The position numbers and the translations under genes were made by a program. Under the pieces are notes generated by a model, which saw only the letters and a program-made list of their open reading frames with translations, was not told where the DNA came from and searched no databases. A stretch of DNA of 64,000 bases from the NCBI GenBank assembly GCA_941918925.1, contig OW799236.1:81060213-81124212 (forward strand), read 5' to 3'. Each line of letters begins with the position of its first letter. Position 1 is the stretch's first letter. Shown here one piece after another: positions 33,191 to 44,736 of this stretch. Source of the DNA: Phyto melanocephala. Lineage: Eukaryota > Arthropoda > Insecta > Diptera > Rhinophoridae.

Positions 33191-34075
33191 CTGTTTCTTT
33201 AAATTTGATACATTAGTTGAATTTTTTGAAAATCCCTTTAAGTTTGCCAGCGGTCTCAAAGCATCTTTACAAATTTTTGTAAAAAGTTTTCACAGTTACA
33301 ATGCCTTGTTCTTTTGTAAAGTAGTTCATTTTTAATAGTCGGAAGAAACATATATGGCAATGATATTAATGTTAAAAAGTGCACTTTTACTGAGACAGTT
33401 TTAATATACAGGGTGGCTGATGAGTTAAGCTACATTAAGAAACTCAAATAACCTTTTATAAAGTTTATGTAATTTATTGTTTATTAATTTATTTAAAAAG
33501 TGATAAATTATTATTTTTAAGAACATAGAATACAAAATATTTGTTTTATATAAAAATGTAACATTTTATATCAAAATTGACAAATAAAAGAGAAGAAACA
33601 AATACATATTTAAAGTTAATATGAATACAAAGATTTCCAAAAGCTTTTTCTGCAATTAAAAGAAAAAAATACATTTAGAGAAATAATATCACGTTCAATA
33701 TTTTTAAAAATTAATCTTCGTCCAAAGGTTGCATACTCATAGTCCAATATACATATTATATATAGGGTATTAAATATCGAAAGCAAAACAAGAATCTAAC
33801 ATTTATTAAATAAACAATAAAAAAGGAGTTAAAAGGACGAGACAGGATATTAAGATAACAAACAAACAGTTGACAGTCAAGCAAACAAATACAAAATAAA
33901 GAGATGATCAATGAATGATTGATAGATAACTTAAGTAATCTCAATTGAAATATATGTATACATAGCAGTTGGTTTATGAAAATGATACAAACCAAACGCA
34001 AACAAACAAACATAATTGATTGTATTTTTTTTTAATAAATAACAAATTATTATCTGTTTTTTTTATTTCATACAG
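33191..34075. other. AT-rich segment upstream of the DnaJ exon
   Basis: No coding. At 33407-33424 TACAGGGTGGCTGATGAG resembles a transposon terminus, but its partner is not found. The right end is a pyrimidine-rich tract closing in CATACAG at 34069-34075, a good splice-acceptor shape, so part of this may be a captured intron. Confidence 0.4.
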
Positions 34076-34303
34076 GCCATATGTGGTGTGGTGTTATAAG
34101 TTCCTACCATGTCCGGCGATAAGTTGCGCATCAGCACTATGCAAGAGATTATCAAACCGAATACAGTGAAACGTATACAGGGTTATGGTTTACCATTTCC
34201 TAAAGATACTTCGCGAAAGGGTGACCTATTGGTAGCTTTTGATATACAATTTCCCGAAAAGTTAACAGCCACCCAAAAGGATGTACTCAGGGACATGTTA
34301 TGA
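34076..34303 (+). pseudogene. DnaJ/Hsp40 (DNAJB-type) terminal exon pseudogene
   Basis: The plus strand reads AICGVVL-stop-VPTMSGDKLRISTMQEIIKP, then RIQGYGLPFPKDTSRKGDLL, VAFDIQFPEKLTATQKDVLR and a TGA at 34301-34303. It matches the second C-terminal substrate-binding domain of class B J-proteins ('ALCG...VPTLDG', 'G.GLP.PK....GDL...FDI.FPE.L'). In-frame TAA at 34097-34099 lies inside conserved sequence, so it is broken. The J domain, G/F region and first C-terminal domain are absent. A polypyrimidine-AG acceptor precedes it, so the source was genomic DNA, not a processed mRNA. It lies in an E-bounded insert; parent gene unknown. Confidence 0.85.
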
Positions 34304-34597
34304 TCTGATTACCTTCCAAACACCAAACAACAGCAACAATAGCAGCTAAATCAAAAATTAAACAAAAAATTATGCAATTTATTTTAAAAATTACTTAACT
34401 AAAACATTACAAAAACTCTCAAGTTTAATTAAAATTCATCAGTAAAAAATAACAAGAAAAATTCTTAAACAATTTTCATTATTTTTATTATTTTTCTTTT
34501 ACTAAAGTAATGAATTTTTCTGAAAATTTATTCTTTTAATTAAAAAAAAATTTCTTGCGCTACCATTTTTTAATGTTTGACTTAATTTTATCATAGA

Positions 34598-35482
34598 CTA
34601 GCCAATCCCGGCGCGCGTTGCTACGCCCCTTCATGAATTTGAATCGCATTCTAAATTTTAATCGAATATCAAGTGCAAGGCTAAAAACTATAACCTTTTC
34701 TTTATGAGCATGGCACTGCCCACTTTTCTAATTACGAAACTGTATAGTCATGACAGCTCAATAAGTGTGCAAAGTTTCAGAAAAATCGGTCCAGTGTAAG
34801 TACCTCAAAATGATACCTTTTTTTATGGGCGTGGCACTGCCCACTTTTCTAAATACGAAACTGTATAGTCATGACAACTCAATATGTGTGCAAAGTTTCA
34901 GAAAAATCGGTGCGGTGCCAGTACCTCAAAATGATACCTTTTTTTAATGGGCGTGGCACTGCCCATTTTTCTAATAACGAAAGTGTAAAGTCATGACAGC
35001 TCAGTATGCTTGCAAAGTTTCAGAAAATTCGGTCCAGTGCAAGTAGCTAAAACTGATAACACATTTTTTATGGGCGTGGCCCCGCCCACTTTCTCAATCA
35101 CGAAATTATAAAGCCATGGCAGCTCAATATGTGTGCAAAGTTTCAGAAAAATCGGTACAGTGCAAGTACCTCAAAATTAAAACCTTTTTAGGGGCGTGGC
35201 CCCGCCCACTTTTCTTATCACGAAATTGTTAAGTCATGACAGCTCGATATGTGTGCAACGTTTCAGAAAAATCGGTCAAGTGCAAGTAGCTGAAACTGAT
35301 AACTCATTTTTATGGGCGTGGCCCCGCCCACTTTTTTCCACCCATAAACACTCTCTGGTATGTGTCCAACAACTTGCCAAAGTTTGAGTCCGATCGGTTT
35401 TACAGTTTCGGAGTCTATAGCTAACACACACACACAGACACACACACACACACACACAGAGTTTCACTTTTATATATATAGA
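34598..35482 (+). repeat. E repeat copy 4, full length (885 bp)
   Basis: 5' CTAGCCAATCCCGGCGCGCG plus TTGCTACGCCCC. Six units start near 34705, 34827, 34949, 35072, 35192 and 35314 (spacing 120-123 bp). Then CCAACAACTTGCCAAAGTTT, GATCGGTTTTACAGTTTCGG, a CA-rich tract (35425-35458) and GAGTTTCACTTTTATATATA plus TAGA. Frames such as 34765-34947 are translations of the repeat. Confidence 0.9.
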
Positions 35483-36350
35483 CTAGCCAATCCCGGCGCG
35501 CGCTGCTACGCCCCTTCATGAATTTTAATCGCATTTTAAATTTTAATCGAATATTAAGTGCAAGGCTAAAAACTATTACTTTTTCTTTATGAGCGTGGCA
35601 CTGCCCACTTTTCTAATTACGAAACTGTATAGTCATGACAGCTCAATAAGTGTGCAAAGTTTCAGAAAAATCGGTCCAGTGTAAGTACCTCAAAATGATA
35701 CCTTTTTTTATGGGCGTGGCACTGCCCACTTTTCTAAATACGAAACTGTATAGTCATGACAACTCAATATGTGTGCAAAGTTTCAGAAAAATCGGTGCGG
35801 TGCCAGTACCTCAAAATGATACCTTTTTTTAATGGGCGTGGCACTGCCCATTTTTCTAATAACGAAAGTGTAAAGTCATGACAGCTCAGTATGCTTGCAA
35901 AGTTTCAGAAAATTCGGTCCAGTGCAAGTAGCTAAAACTGATAACTAATTTTTTATGGGCGTGGCCCCGCCCACTTTTTCAATCACGAAATTATAAAGCC
36001 ATGGCAGCTCAATATGTGTGCAAAGTTTCAGAAAAATCGGTACAGTGCAAGTACCTCAAAATTAAAACTTTTTTAGGGGCGTGGCCCCGCCCACTTTTCT
36101 TATCACGAAATTGTTAAGTCATGACAGCTCGATATGTGTGCAACGTTTCAGAAAAATCGGTCAAGTGCAAGTAGCTGAAACTGATAACTAATTTTTATGG
36201 GCGTGGCCCCGCCCACTTTTTTCCACCCATAAACACTCTCTGGTATGTGTCCAACAACTTGCCAAAGTTTGAGTCCGATCGGTTTTACAGTTTCGGAGTC
36301 TATAGCTAGCACACACACACACACACAGAGTTTCACTTTTATATATATAG
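35483..36350 (+). repeat. E repeat copy 5, full length, tandem with copy 4
   Basis: Begins directly at the end of copy 4 (TATATATAGA|CTAGCCAATC). It is almost identical to copy 4 unit by unit, with a shorter CA tract (36310-36326) and a few substitutions. This is a recent tandem duplication of the whole element. Confidence 0.9.
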
Positions 36351-36355
36351 ATTGT

Positions 36356-36880
36356 GTTAAATCACTGCCAGTTCTTTTAATAATATAATATGGGTCCCGT
36401 GAATTAAACCCGAGAAGTTGCGTATCTCCCTAAACTTTTTTTGCCAATTTCACCTCTTCTTCAGCGCATGTTGGCATATTAATTAAAAACTGTCTCTGTT
36501 TTGCCAAAGCACGAGCAATTTTGGCACAAATTCTACTAACTCCAGATTATGATAGACCATGAAGGTCACCAGCGTCGTCTTAAAAGTAATAGAATATAAA
36601 AGATAACCGGTGATATTCCACCTCCTCTGCGGTCTACTTTAATATCTATTTGAATTAAGTTTATAATTTTTCTTACCGTTTGCTTATTGAAACGATATTT
36701 TTTTAAATTGGTCATCCGGAATGGAAGATGCATCAATCCTCGGCTTATAAATTCGTGGACAATAATAATTTGATATTTGATTTAGATATTCTAAATAAAA
36801 CAAAACAATTAATTTTATCTTTTCACTAAATTACAATTATTATTACCAATTCTTCTAATAGAATTAAATGTGTCCATTTT
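36356..36880 (-). pseudogene. Harbinger transposase, N-terminal half
   Basis: Minus strand: a possible start MDTFNSIRRIG near 36877. Then PRIDASSIPDDQFKK (~36735), KYRFNKQTVRKIINLI, a disrupted middle, SRICAKIARALAKQRQFLIN (~36500), MPTCAEEEV (~36465), FREIRNFSGLIHGTHI (~36410; HARBI1 'F..I.GFP.VIG.IDGTHI'). First catalytic Asp region damaged. Many frameshifts and stops. Confidence 0.8.
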
Positions 36881-37147
36881 CAGTTTCACAAGTAACACTT
36901 TTTTTGTTTTTGCTTATATATTTTTTTACAATAATTTACTTGATAAAAAAATGTAAACAGAAAGCAAAAATACGAATCTCACTTTAAAGTAGGTTTAAAG
37001 AAGGTATCTTCGTACTTTAAAATATTTAAAGTTAACAAAGGTTTAATAAAGGTATGTTAAGCTAATAAACGTTTTCGCATATAACATAAAGGAATTTTGC
37101 TTAACAACGGTTTGTAAAGCTGCGCTAAGTTTTTTAACATACGGCCG
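36881..37147. other. Harbinger right subterminal region
   Basis: AT-rich non-coding end with repeated AAACCTTTGTTAA-like motifs in inverted register to the left end. Confidence 0.6.
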
Positions 37148-39245
37148 TTAGTCTTTCAATGAAAGTGGCCAATTGAATTTAAACTTCTATAACATTTTGC
37201 TTTTAAAAGATTTTCAAGCGAAATAAGTTTTGTATAATTTTAAAATTTGTTAGCCATTAGTACATAAAAATAAATTGTTTATAATGTTGAGATAATTTTT
37301 TTTTACTTAGGTCAAAATTTTCCTAAATTCCAATTTTTAATAGAGCATAATTTCAGGAGAACATAAGCATAAGTTGTTAGCATGCCATCTAGTAGTTGCT
37401 AGTACAGTCATCTATCTTATCATCTTTATCTTATCTTTAGCTACAGTACAATAAATGGCGCAGCGTAAGATGAATAAGTGCTAATATATATGACCAATAT
37501 CTTTTTATAAAAATTTAGGGAAAAAAGTGTGCGTGGCACATCTATTTTCCGTTATAACGAACACTTTGACCAAAAAACCATGTTTGCGAAATTTCAGAAT
37601 CGTACATATAGTTTTGTCAGTTTTATTTCGTTTTAAATTTGAAATATACACTGTGCGGTATAAATTTTCGTACATTTTTATCTATAACTCTTTTCCTAAT
37701 TCATAGATTTAAGCGATTTTCAGGGAAAAATATTCTTTTGACACGATAAATATATATTCGAAGTTTCATGACTCTACGTTTATGCGTCTGGACACAATTC
37801 AAAAGTGAAAGTGGGCGTTATAGTAGGCGTGTCAAAATTGTTTTTGCTAATGAGTACAACTTAGGTGTTTCAATATAGTTCTTTATTATTCCAAAATCTT
37901 TATTAATATAGAAATTATATGAATTTTAGGTAAAACGTTATATGGGAGGTGGGCGTAAAAGTGGGCGGGGCACCTTAATTTTTTGGCATAGTAATGAAAT
38001 TGCCTAGGGGGATAGACGTAGCAAAATTTATCATCATACCACTAATTTTAGCGGTTTTATGAGCTTTTAAATTTCATTAACGGTAGATAACGTGAAAAGT
38101 GGGCGTTATAGTAGGCATGTCAAAGTTGTTTTTGCGAATGAGTACAGCTTAGGTGTTTCAATATAGCCCTTCATTATTCCAAAATCTTTATTAGTAGAGA
38201 AATTATATGAATTTTAGTTAAAACGTTATATGGGAGGTGGGCGTAAAAGTGGGCGTGACACATTGATTTGCCGTTACAAGAAAGCGTGTCACCAAAAAGC
38301 AAAGCGCGCAAAATTTCAGAGTTGTACATCCAATTTTGTTGCTTTTATGACGTTTTTGTTTTTAAATATACCGAAAAATACACTGTGCGGTATAAATTTT
38401 CGTACATTTTGTTCGATAACTCCTCTCCTAATGCAACGATTTAAACAATTTTCGGGGAAAAATATTGTCTTTACCCAGGAAATATGTATTCGAAGTTTCA
38501 TGAGTCTACGTTAATGCGTTTGGACACAATTTTATTTTATTCGATGTTCGAAGGACACTGTTTTTTCGACCTACTCTTGCTTTTCGAGCTATAACTCTTT
38601 TCCTAATAATCCGATTTAGCCCAAATGGTATTTTCAATACCAAACTAACCTTGTCTATAAGAAAGATTCTGGCAAAATTTGAGCCCCCTAGCTTTTTCGG
38701 TGCGACCTCTATCGTGCTTTCAACAGACGGACAGACGGACGGACATAGCTAGATCGTCATAAAATCAAACCACGATTTAGAATATATATACTTTATGGGG
38801 TCTAAAATGGATATTTCGATGTGTTACAAACGGAATGACAAAATGAATATACCCCCACCATTTTTTTGGTGGCGGGTATAAAAAGTTAAAATTCAAGATG
38901 CTATCTGAGATAATGGTGGATATTTGGGTCAAATATAGTTATAGCGACCTTGTTTCTTTTGCAGTGAGAAATGGAAGAGTTAAAATCCAAGATGGCGCCA
39001 TAAAAAAGAATCGGATAAATTTTTTTTCAACCCCATCATTATAGATATCAAATCAAATGTCCTGTCTAGTACAATACAACTTACCACATTAAAATCAAAT
39101 ATGGCGTCGGAACCGTTAAATCAAAAAGACATATACAATTAAATCTGAAAGCCAGGCTAAGCTACGATGTGATCACTACACCTACGTTCACCATCATGAA
39201 AAGTATTATCAGATTTGGCATTGCCAAATTCACTATTCCTACTTG

Positions 39246-42200
39246 TTATCATTTGCAACATTACTTGTGTCAAACCGACAACTTTCTAACGTGAGTACAT
39301 TGCAAGTTAAGGCTTAGATATTGGCTCGTCTATTATATAATAAATTATAGGAACACAACTTTCGTTTTCGATCAAATCATTTCCATCATGTACATTAAAA
39401 GCCGTTTTGCAATGGTTTGAATCCTACTTCCTTGTAATGTATTAAATGAATTCCAAAACCTGAGACATTTCCTTGTAAATATGCTATACTCTCCATATAA
39501 GAATTAGATACATTGAACCATATTTGGCACCCATATAATAAAATTGGTTTTACTAAGGAAAAGTATATGATAATATCGATTTTTTATTACTATAGCTATT
39601 AATGTTTTATTCGAGCTTTTCTATATATAAAATTTTAATGTGAATCATTTTTATTTTGGCTTAAGTTCATTTATTCTATTATCTAATTTTATAATTCAAA
39701 TTAAATTAAATGGGAATTATTTTTAGGAATATTCTTTTTAAAATTATTTCCGATATTAGCCGAGGGGAATGCATTTTCGAAACCAGCTACGATTTCATCA
39801 TCAGCACTCTTTATAGCATCACTACTATGTAATTAAAAATTCTAATATATGTTACAATTGAAAAACAAATTTTATTAGTGAATCATAGTATTAATTTTTA
39901 AGTTTGTGTTTTTACTTCACCTATCAAATGAAAAAATTTTCTTTAACACACATGGTACGTATCATTTAGATATTCATGAATTCATTGTTCAGTGTCTATC
40001 ACCTAGATGGACTTATAAAAATGAAAATACAACCTTGCTTTCAATAATTCCAGCCAAAGAATGGAAATGAATGAAAGCATAACGAAAATATATTAGGAAC
40101 TTAAAAGAATATAAACATGTTGAAAAAAAATTTCTACAAATCGAAGTGGTGATTTTAACTTTTATAGTTTCCACTGAATATTTGACACAAACATATGAAT
40201 GAAGTGTATCGCTGAATGCTTATATTTTCAGACGAATTGTCTCTTGCTAATTGTTGTTCTGTCTTCGCAAACGATATCGATATGGACACAGACTTAAAAC
40301 ATTTTGCTAATTGAATTTATATTTTGTCGAAAAAAAAACATTTTGCTAATGTTGGCAAAAATACTAAAAAATTTTAACTAAATATATACAAGTATCATTT
40401 ACGACTGTAGCCAACGGTGTTTGTAGTCGGTAGCCCACTGTTGTTTATGTGTTTAATGTAGAAGCCATGCAATTATTTTAAACAAACAAATATGTCTCCA
40501 ACCAACATTCATGTTATTGGTATTGATCACTTACTAACGAGTTTTATTAAATTGTATTCATTTTTGTCTTTATTTTCTTAACATATACATAAGTATGTGC
40601 TTGTATTCGTATTTGCATACATTTTTTCTAAATATGCAATTGTCACTAAAGTTAAAATTGGCGTAAAACTCTTATTCCTCTTAATATCAATAAATACCCA
40701 GCAACAAAATTTGGAAAAATTTCAAAAAATTGCCCCATTGAATACAAAATAAATTGCCGTAATTGAAAAACTAGGTGAAAAATATGCTTCATGTCCAATG
40801 CATGAGTTCAGAGAATTTTTTAGAATCAAGTACCATTTACATGATCTCTAATATCCTTCTAATTTTAAAATCCATACATAATGTACATAATCGAGTTCAG
40901 CCTCCGTAATCATTTCTTAATCCTATTTTGTTTGCTGGGTATATATATGCATTTCTAAAAGATACAATATAAAACCTACAGAAAATAAGAAGAATCCGTC
41001 GAAAACAATGCCATCAAATTATATGTTAACACGCGGATAAGCAGACGAGTGGAGCTTTTAAATGAATGCAAAGGTATTTTCCAACTTGTATTTGTCTATC
41101 AGTCTCAATAGTTGCTTCTGGTTTATTCTTTTGTTGAGTTAAATAAAATGTGTACATTTAAATTATGCAATATACATATGAGGGTGATATGGAAAGAACC
41201 TAAAAATATTAATTTTTCTAGTCCCTGTTATTTAAGATTTAATTTTAAATCTTTTCGCTAAAGCTTTGTAAAGGTAAATCAATCCATTTCTAATGAAATA
41301 TTTTTGGAATCTCTTATAACTTAGTGTTAGTTAAAGATAGGATTTTACCGGAGGAGTGAACAGCTTATCATTATTACAACTTTAGTTAAACCTATCAGGT
41401 TGAATGAACTTGCCGCCAACTTTAGTTTTAAGCGAAGTTTTAATAATGGAAAACTTTTTATTCATCGGATAAAATCCAACCTTCAACTAGCGCTAAGTTC
41501 TGGTAATATTCCTTTAGAATACCAAATCTTACTTTTCAGAATTTTTGTTAATCTGTCTGTCGGTCTTTCTGAACTCAAATAGCTCAAAAATTACTGCTCG
41601 AATTTGGATAAAATCTGGTATAGAAATACCAGGACTTCCGGTACGGAATATAGGAAAATGTACGATATTATAACATTTTACTTATTTTAATTGTACTAGA
41701 AAATTTGTAAGAAATTAATACATTTTAACATTTAAAGATTTTGAAAACTTAATCTTACGAAAGCATTTAGTTGAAAATTTTAAAAACTCATAGCGACATT
41801 ATTAAAGGAGACGACACACATTTCTTAATTTTATTAACAAAATAAGAAATGAGATTACAGCTTATATGGAGAAGATAGACATTTTTAAAGAACATAAAAA
41901 ATGCGACAACAGTTCATATACTTAGCTCCAGAGTATCAATGATAATACAGAATATTTACTTTTCTGTTTTTTAGGTAACTTTTCTTTTTATGCCTCGTAG
42001 AAGTGTAGGCTGGATTGATTTCTTTGTTTTGCATTCGAATCTTCCCTCAATTTAATTTCTTTATACATTTGAAGTTTATGCAAGCGACATAGAAAGGTCG
42101 TGTCATGTCATGAACGATCGTTCAACTGTGACAACGACATTTGATCGACTTGGTACATTTTGTGATTCTGCATATTTTCATTTGTTAAAGTGTGTGTGAG

Positions 42201-42919
42201 ACACTATAATGAAAAATAATCAACAACAAACATGCCTCAAACGTAATAATGTTTATACTATCTAGTCTCCTTTAAAAACAAACAAAAACGATTGAAGTAT
42301 GAGCAGACTAATGCAACATTTATTTTTTCTGACTATTTTCTGCAGATAAAGAAGTTGTGGTGGCAGCAATATTAATAGGAGCAATAGCAGTTTCTCAAGG
42401 AAATAAGCGTAAATAATTTACGGGGAGCTTTTAGTTGTAGAAAATTAATAAAAATTCAATAAAATCTTTGTTTGTTTGTAAAAGCTTTTTATTATAATTT
42501 TACAGTATATTTTATTTATAAGCAAATTTCGGTGAATCTTTTATTTTTATTTTTCATAAACAAATTTAATTTAAACAGAATTCTTGAAATATGTTTGTTT
42601 AAAAAAATTAAGTTTTTTCTTAGAATTTTCACTTTTAAATTAGAATTTTGTATTTTATATTTAAATACATAAGTTTTTTTAATTTTAGAAATATTTTCAT
42701 ATTGTCTCATTTTTCTTATTTCCGAAGATACAACAAAATTTTAGAAACGTGACCCTTACGTTCAGAGAGTAATCTTTTAAATCTACTTTTTATTTTTTTT
42801 TTTCATTCAAAAGTGTTTTCTTGTTGTGCATTTGTCTTATGTAAAGACTGACAACAACAGTGGATCGTACTTTTTAAGTCCATGAAAATGCAATCAGAAT
42901 TTTTTTATAGGGCAAGTCG
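39246..42919. other. AT-rich spacer; F-like repeat at ~39640-40110
   Basis: 39640-39715 (TTTTATTTTGGCTTAAGTTC) resembles 7480-7556. 40017-40110 resembles the F hairpin region at 10140-10240. No gene recognised elsewhere. A possible degenerate HINE-like patch (CTGTCTGTCGGTCTTTCTGA) lies at ~41553-41580. Confidence 0.4.
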
Positions 42920-44396
42920 TGTCAGAGCTTTATACAGCTTCATCAATCCAATTATAATTTCTATAATATTGATTTTTTATCACAGAAAATATATATTTTT
43001 TTAAAGCTTATGACTAAGAAATTCTTTTGAGCTAGTAACTGGTAATTATTTGTTCCTTTCCATTTTTAAAAAATGTTTTAAATTCAGATATTTTAATATT
43101 TAACCAAAAAAAGTTTTTTTTTTTTACTTTTACATTATAGGGAATAAAACTAAAATTTATCCAAAGATTTTCATGCAGCTTCTTTTATTTCCAATACATG
43201 CAGCTTTAAAGTAAAGTACATCAACTGGTAATTATTTATAATTTTTTTATTAAAAAAATTTTATTTTTTTCCAAAAAAATTTTCTTGCACTTTCACTTTA
43301 TCGGTAATAAAACTATAAATTATTTATGGATTTACATGTAACAAGTTTTATATTATTTCTTAGATAAAAAGCAAAAAATTTGTAATTATTTGTTGTTATA
43401 TATTTTTCATAATTTTTTTGAATTAAAAAAAATTTTTTTTGAACTTGTTTCTCAATAACTCCAAAACTGATGGCATAATCAGAAAATAATATTAAAAAGA
43501 CTTAAAGCTGTCATAAGTTTTTTGGCGGTTTGCTTAACAAAATCGAGAACCTCGTTCCATAGAAACGACAAGATGTATGGAACAACATATTCAGGAATCT
43601 AAAATTTTACAAAATTATTAAAAAAAAAAAAAAATCTTATTATAGAAATAACGTATCAAAAAAAGTAATTGTTTTAGAAATTTCTTCTTGTTGCATAGTG
43701 TAATTAGTGGTGAAAAAATGGACAAATCGGTTAGTATCTAACTGAGATATGAGAAAAAAATATACAACTACTTCGGTGTTTTTCCTAAAATTTAGGCATC
43801 AAAAACAATTTTTTTTAGCTTTTGGAGAACTAAAATGGCTTCACTTACAAATATAATACATTTTGAATAATTTTAAAATCCACGATAGCGGCCACTAAAA
43901 AAAGCGTAAAAAAATTTATATATGGGTCAAGTACGAATATACCCACTTCAACCTTCTCAATATTGGTTCAAAATTAAGGGCTTAGCCAGAAGAGTACATT
44001 AAACTATATAAACGTTAAAATAAAAGATTATGTTTGAAATAAAATGGCTGATATATCGGTCAAATAAAGTAATTACGGCTTTGAACCCGTCAACCATTGG
44101 TATCAATGAAAACAGATTGACCAATAGAAAAAAAAATTAAACTCAAGATGGCACCAAAAACAAAATACAGGATATTTTTTTTTCTCAACCACATCAATAT
44201 GTTTATCAAATTAAAGGGTTTGACTAGTAGAATACAGCTTACAATAAAAAAAATTAAAAACGGAGATAACAAAGCAAAATACGGAAAACATTAAAAGCGA
44301 AATCTAGGCTAAGCTACGATATGGTTATTATACCTATATGCATGATAATGAAAGGTATTTTATATTCAACTTAGCCGAATAAAGCACTCATGCTTG
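42920..44396 (+). mobile_element. C repeat copy C2, uninterrupted (~1.5 kb)
   Basis: Begins with degenerate family start text (AGCTTCATCAATCCAATTAT, AATTTCTATAATATTG). Then come repeated 'AAAATCCACGATAGCGGCCA', 'AAATAAAATGGCTGATATAT' and 'CAAGATGGCACCAAAAACAA' blocks separated by CATTGGTATCAA-type text, GGCTAAGCTACGATATGG, and a 3' end TTAGCCGAATAAAGCACTCA then TGCTTG before T's. It is the reference for assembling C3. Non-coding. Confidence 0.7.
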
Positions 44397-44736
44397 TTTT
44401 CTGTAAGTTCTTGTGAAAATTCTTAAATAATATCTTATACTTAAGTCCACAAAAATGTTATTTATCTATCTGGATTTTTAACAAGATTATAGAAAATTTT
44501 CTAAATATTGTGGAAAAAACTCAAACTAGCAAAAAACTTTAAATTATTTGATTATTCCATAGATATATAGTAAACGAAGTTGACTTAAAAAGTACATTTC
44601 CCAAATTTAATTTGCTTGAAAATTAAAGAAAATATTTGAAAATATTCTTTTAAAAACATTCCATTAATTCTGTTTATAAACGAAAAAAAAAGAAAACCGA
44701 AACCCATATTACTCATACGCTCCCAAAAATTTTAAC
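44397..44736. other. AT-rich spacer
   Basis: Nothing recognised. Ends with the first copy of the hAT target ATTTTAAC (44729-44736). Confidence 0.5.

Larger units (their letters stand above)
32073..36343 (+). mobile_element. 4.27-kb block bounded by E repeats, inside the transposase
   Basis: The left boundary is an E 5' end (ACTAGACAAACCCGGCGCGC) and the right boundary an E 3' end (GAGTTTCACTTTTATATATA). TATATAGA lies at 32065-32072 and 36344-36351. Removing the block restores the Harbinger reading ..TQSI / YINRKGFYSLN.. almost exactly. Contents in order: E3, a Tc1/mariner relic, AT-rich DNA, a DnaJ exon pseudogene, E4, E5. TA-rich ends make the duplication call tentative. It may be one composite insertion or several. 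Confidence 0.6.
30555..37147 (-). mobile_element. PIF/Harbinger element, 6.6 kb with insertions, TSD TTA
   Basis: Termini CGGCCATATGTTAAAAAA (left) and inverted CGGCCGTATGTTAAAAAA (right) differ at one position and are flanked by TTA at 30552-30554 and 37148-37150. The subterminal motif AAACCTTTGTTAA occurs on both sides. A 3-bp TTA duplication is diagnostic of PIF/Harbinger. The transposase is on the minus strand in two pieces. Inside lie C1 (30744-31510) and the E-bounded block (32073-36343). Non-functional. Confidence 0.85.
29767..38880 (-). mobile_element. A repeat copy A3, split by PIF/Harbinger
   Basis: Left part 29767-30554 begins CAAGTAAGAGCACTATATTC, then GGCTGTGCCGAA and CCACCACC, and contains M2. 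Right part 37148-38880 runs from TTAGTCTTTCAATGAAAGTG through two tandem units to the 5' hairpin end at 38880 (GGTGGCGGGTATA). The uninterrupted sequence in A2 (AAATTTAGTCCTTCAATGAA) shows the exact break, with TTA duplicated. Confidence 0.82.
27655..39245 (+). mobile_element. C repeat (C3), host of the nested block
   Basis: Three pieces read in order against the uninterrupted C copy at 42920-44396. 27655-27816 (GACCGCTACTACAAAATGGT, TTATATATGGGTCAAATCTA). 29689-29766 (TACCCACTTTAACCCCTTCA, GAGGGCTTAACCAGTATAAT). 38881-39245 (AAATTCAAGATGCTATCTGA, ATGGCGTCGGAACC, GGCTAAGCTACGATGTGATC, ending ATTTGGCATTGCCAAATTCA..CCTACTTGTT). The gaps are exactly the A2 and A3 elements. The 3' end shows the family hairpin (TTTGGCATTGCCAAA) and CTACTTG terminus. 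Confidence 0.75.

Noticed and set aside
33756..34013. 85-codon minus-strand frame beside the DnaJ exon
   Set aside because: AT-rich, Leu/Phe/Ile-biased, no domain. Probably chance.
34765..35832. Repeated 60-codon frames (34765-34947 and 35650-35832) with identical translations
   Set aside because: They are translations of the 122-bp E units in two near-identical copies. The residue pattern follows the DNA repeat.
32073..36350. Regularly spaced repeats that could be mistaken for a CRISPR array
   Set aside because: The whole 122-bp unit is repeated, including the would-be spacers, there are no cas genes, and the genome is eukaryotic.
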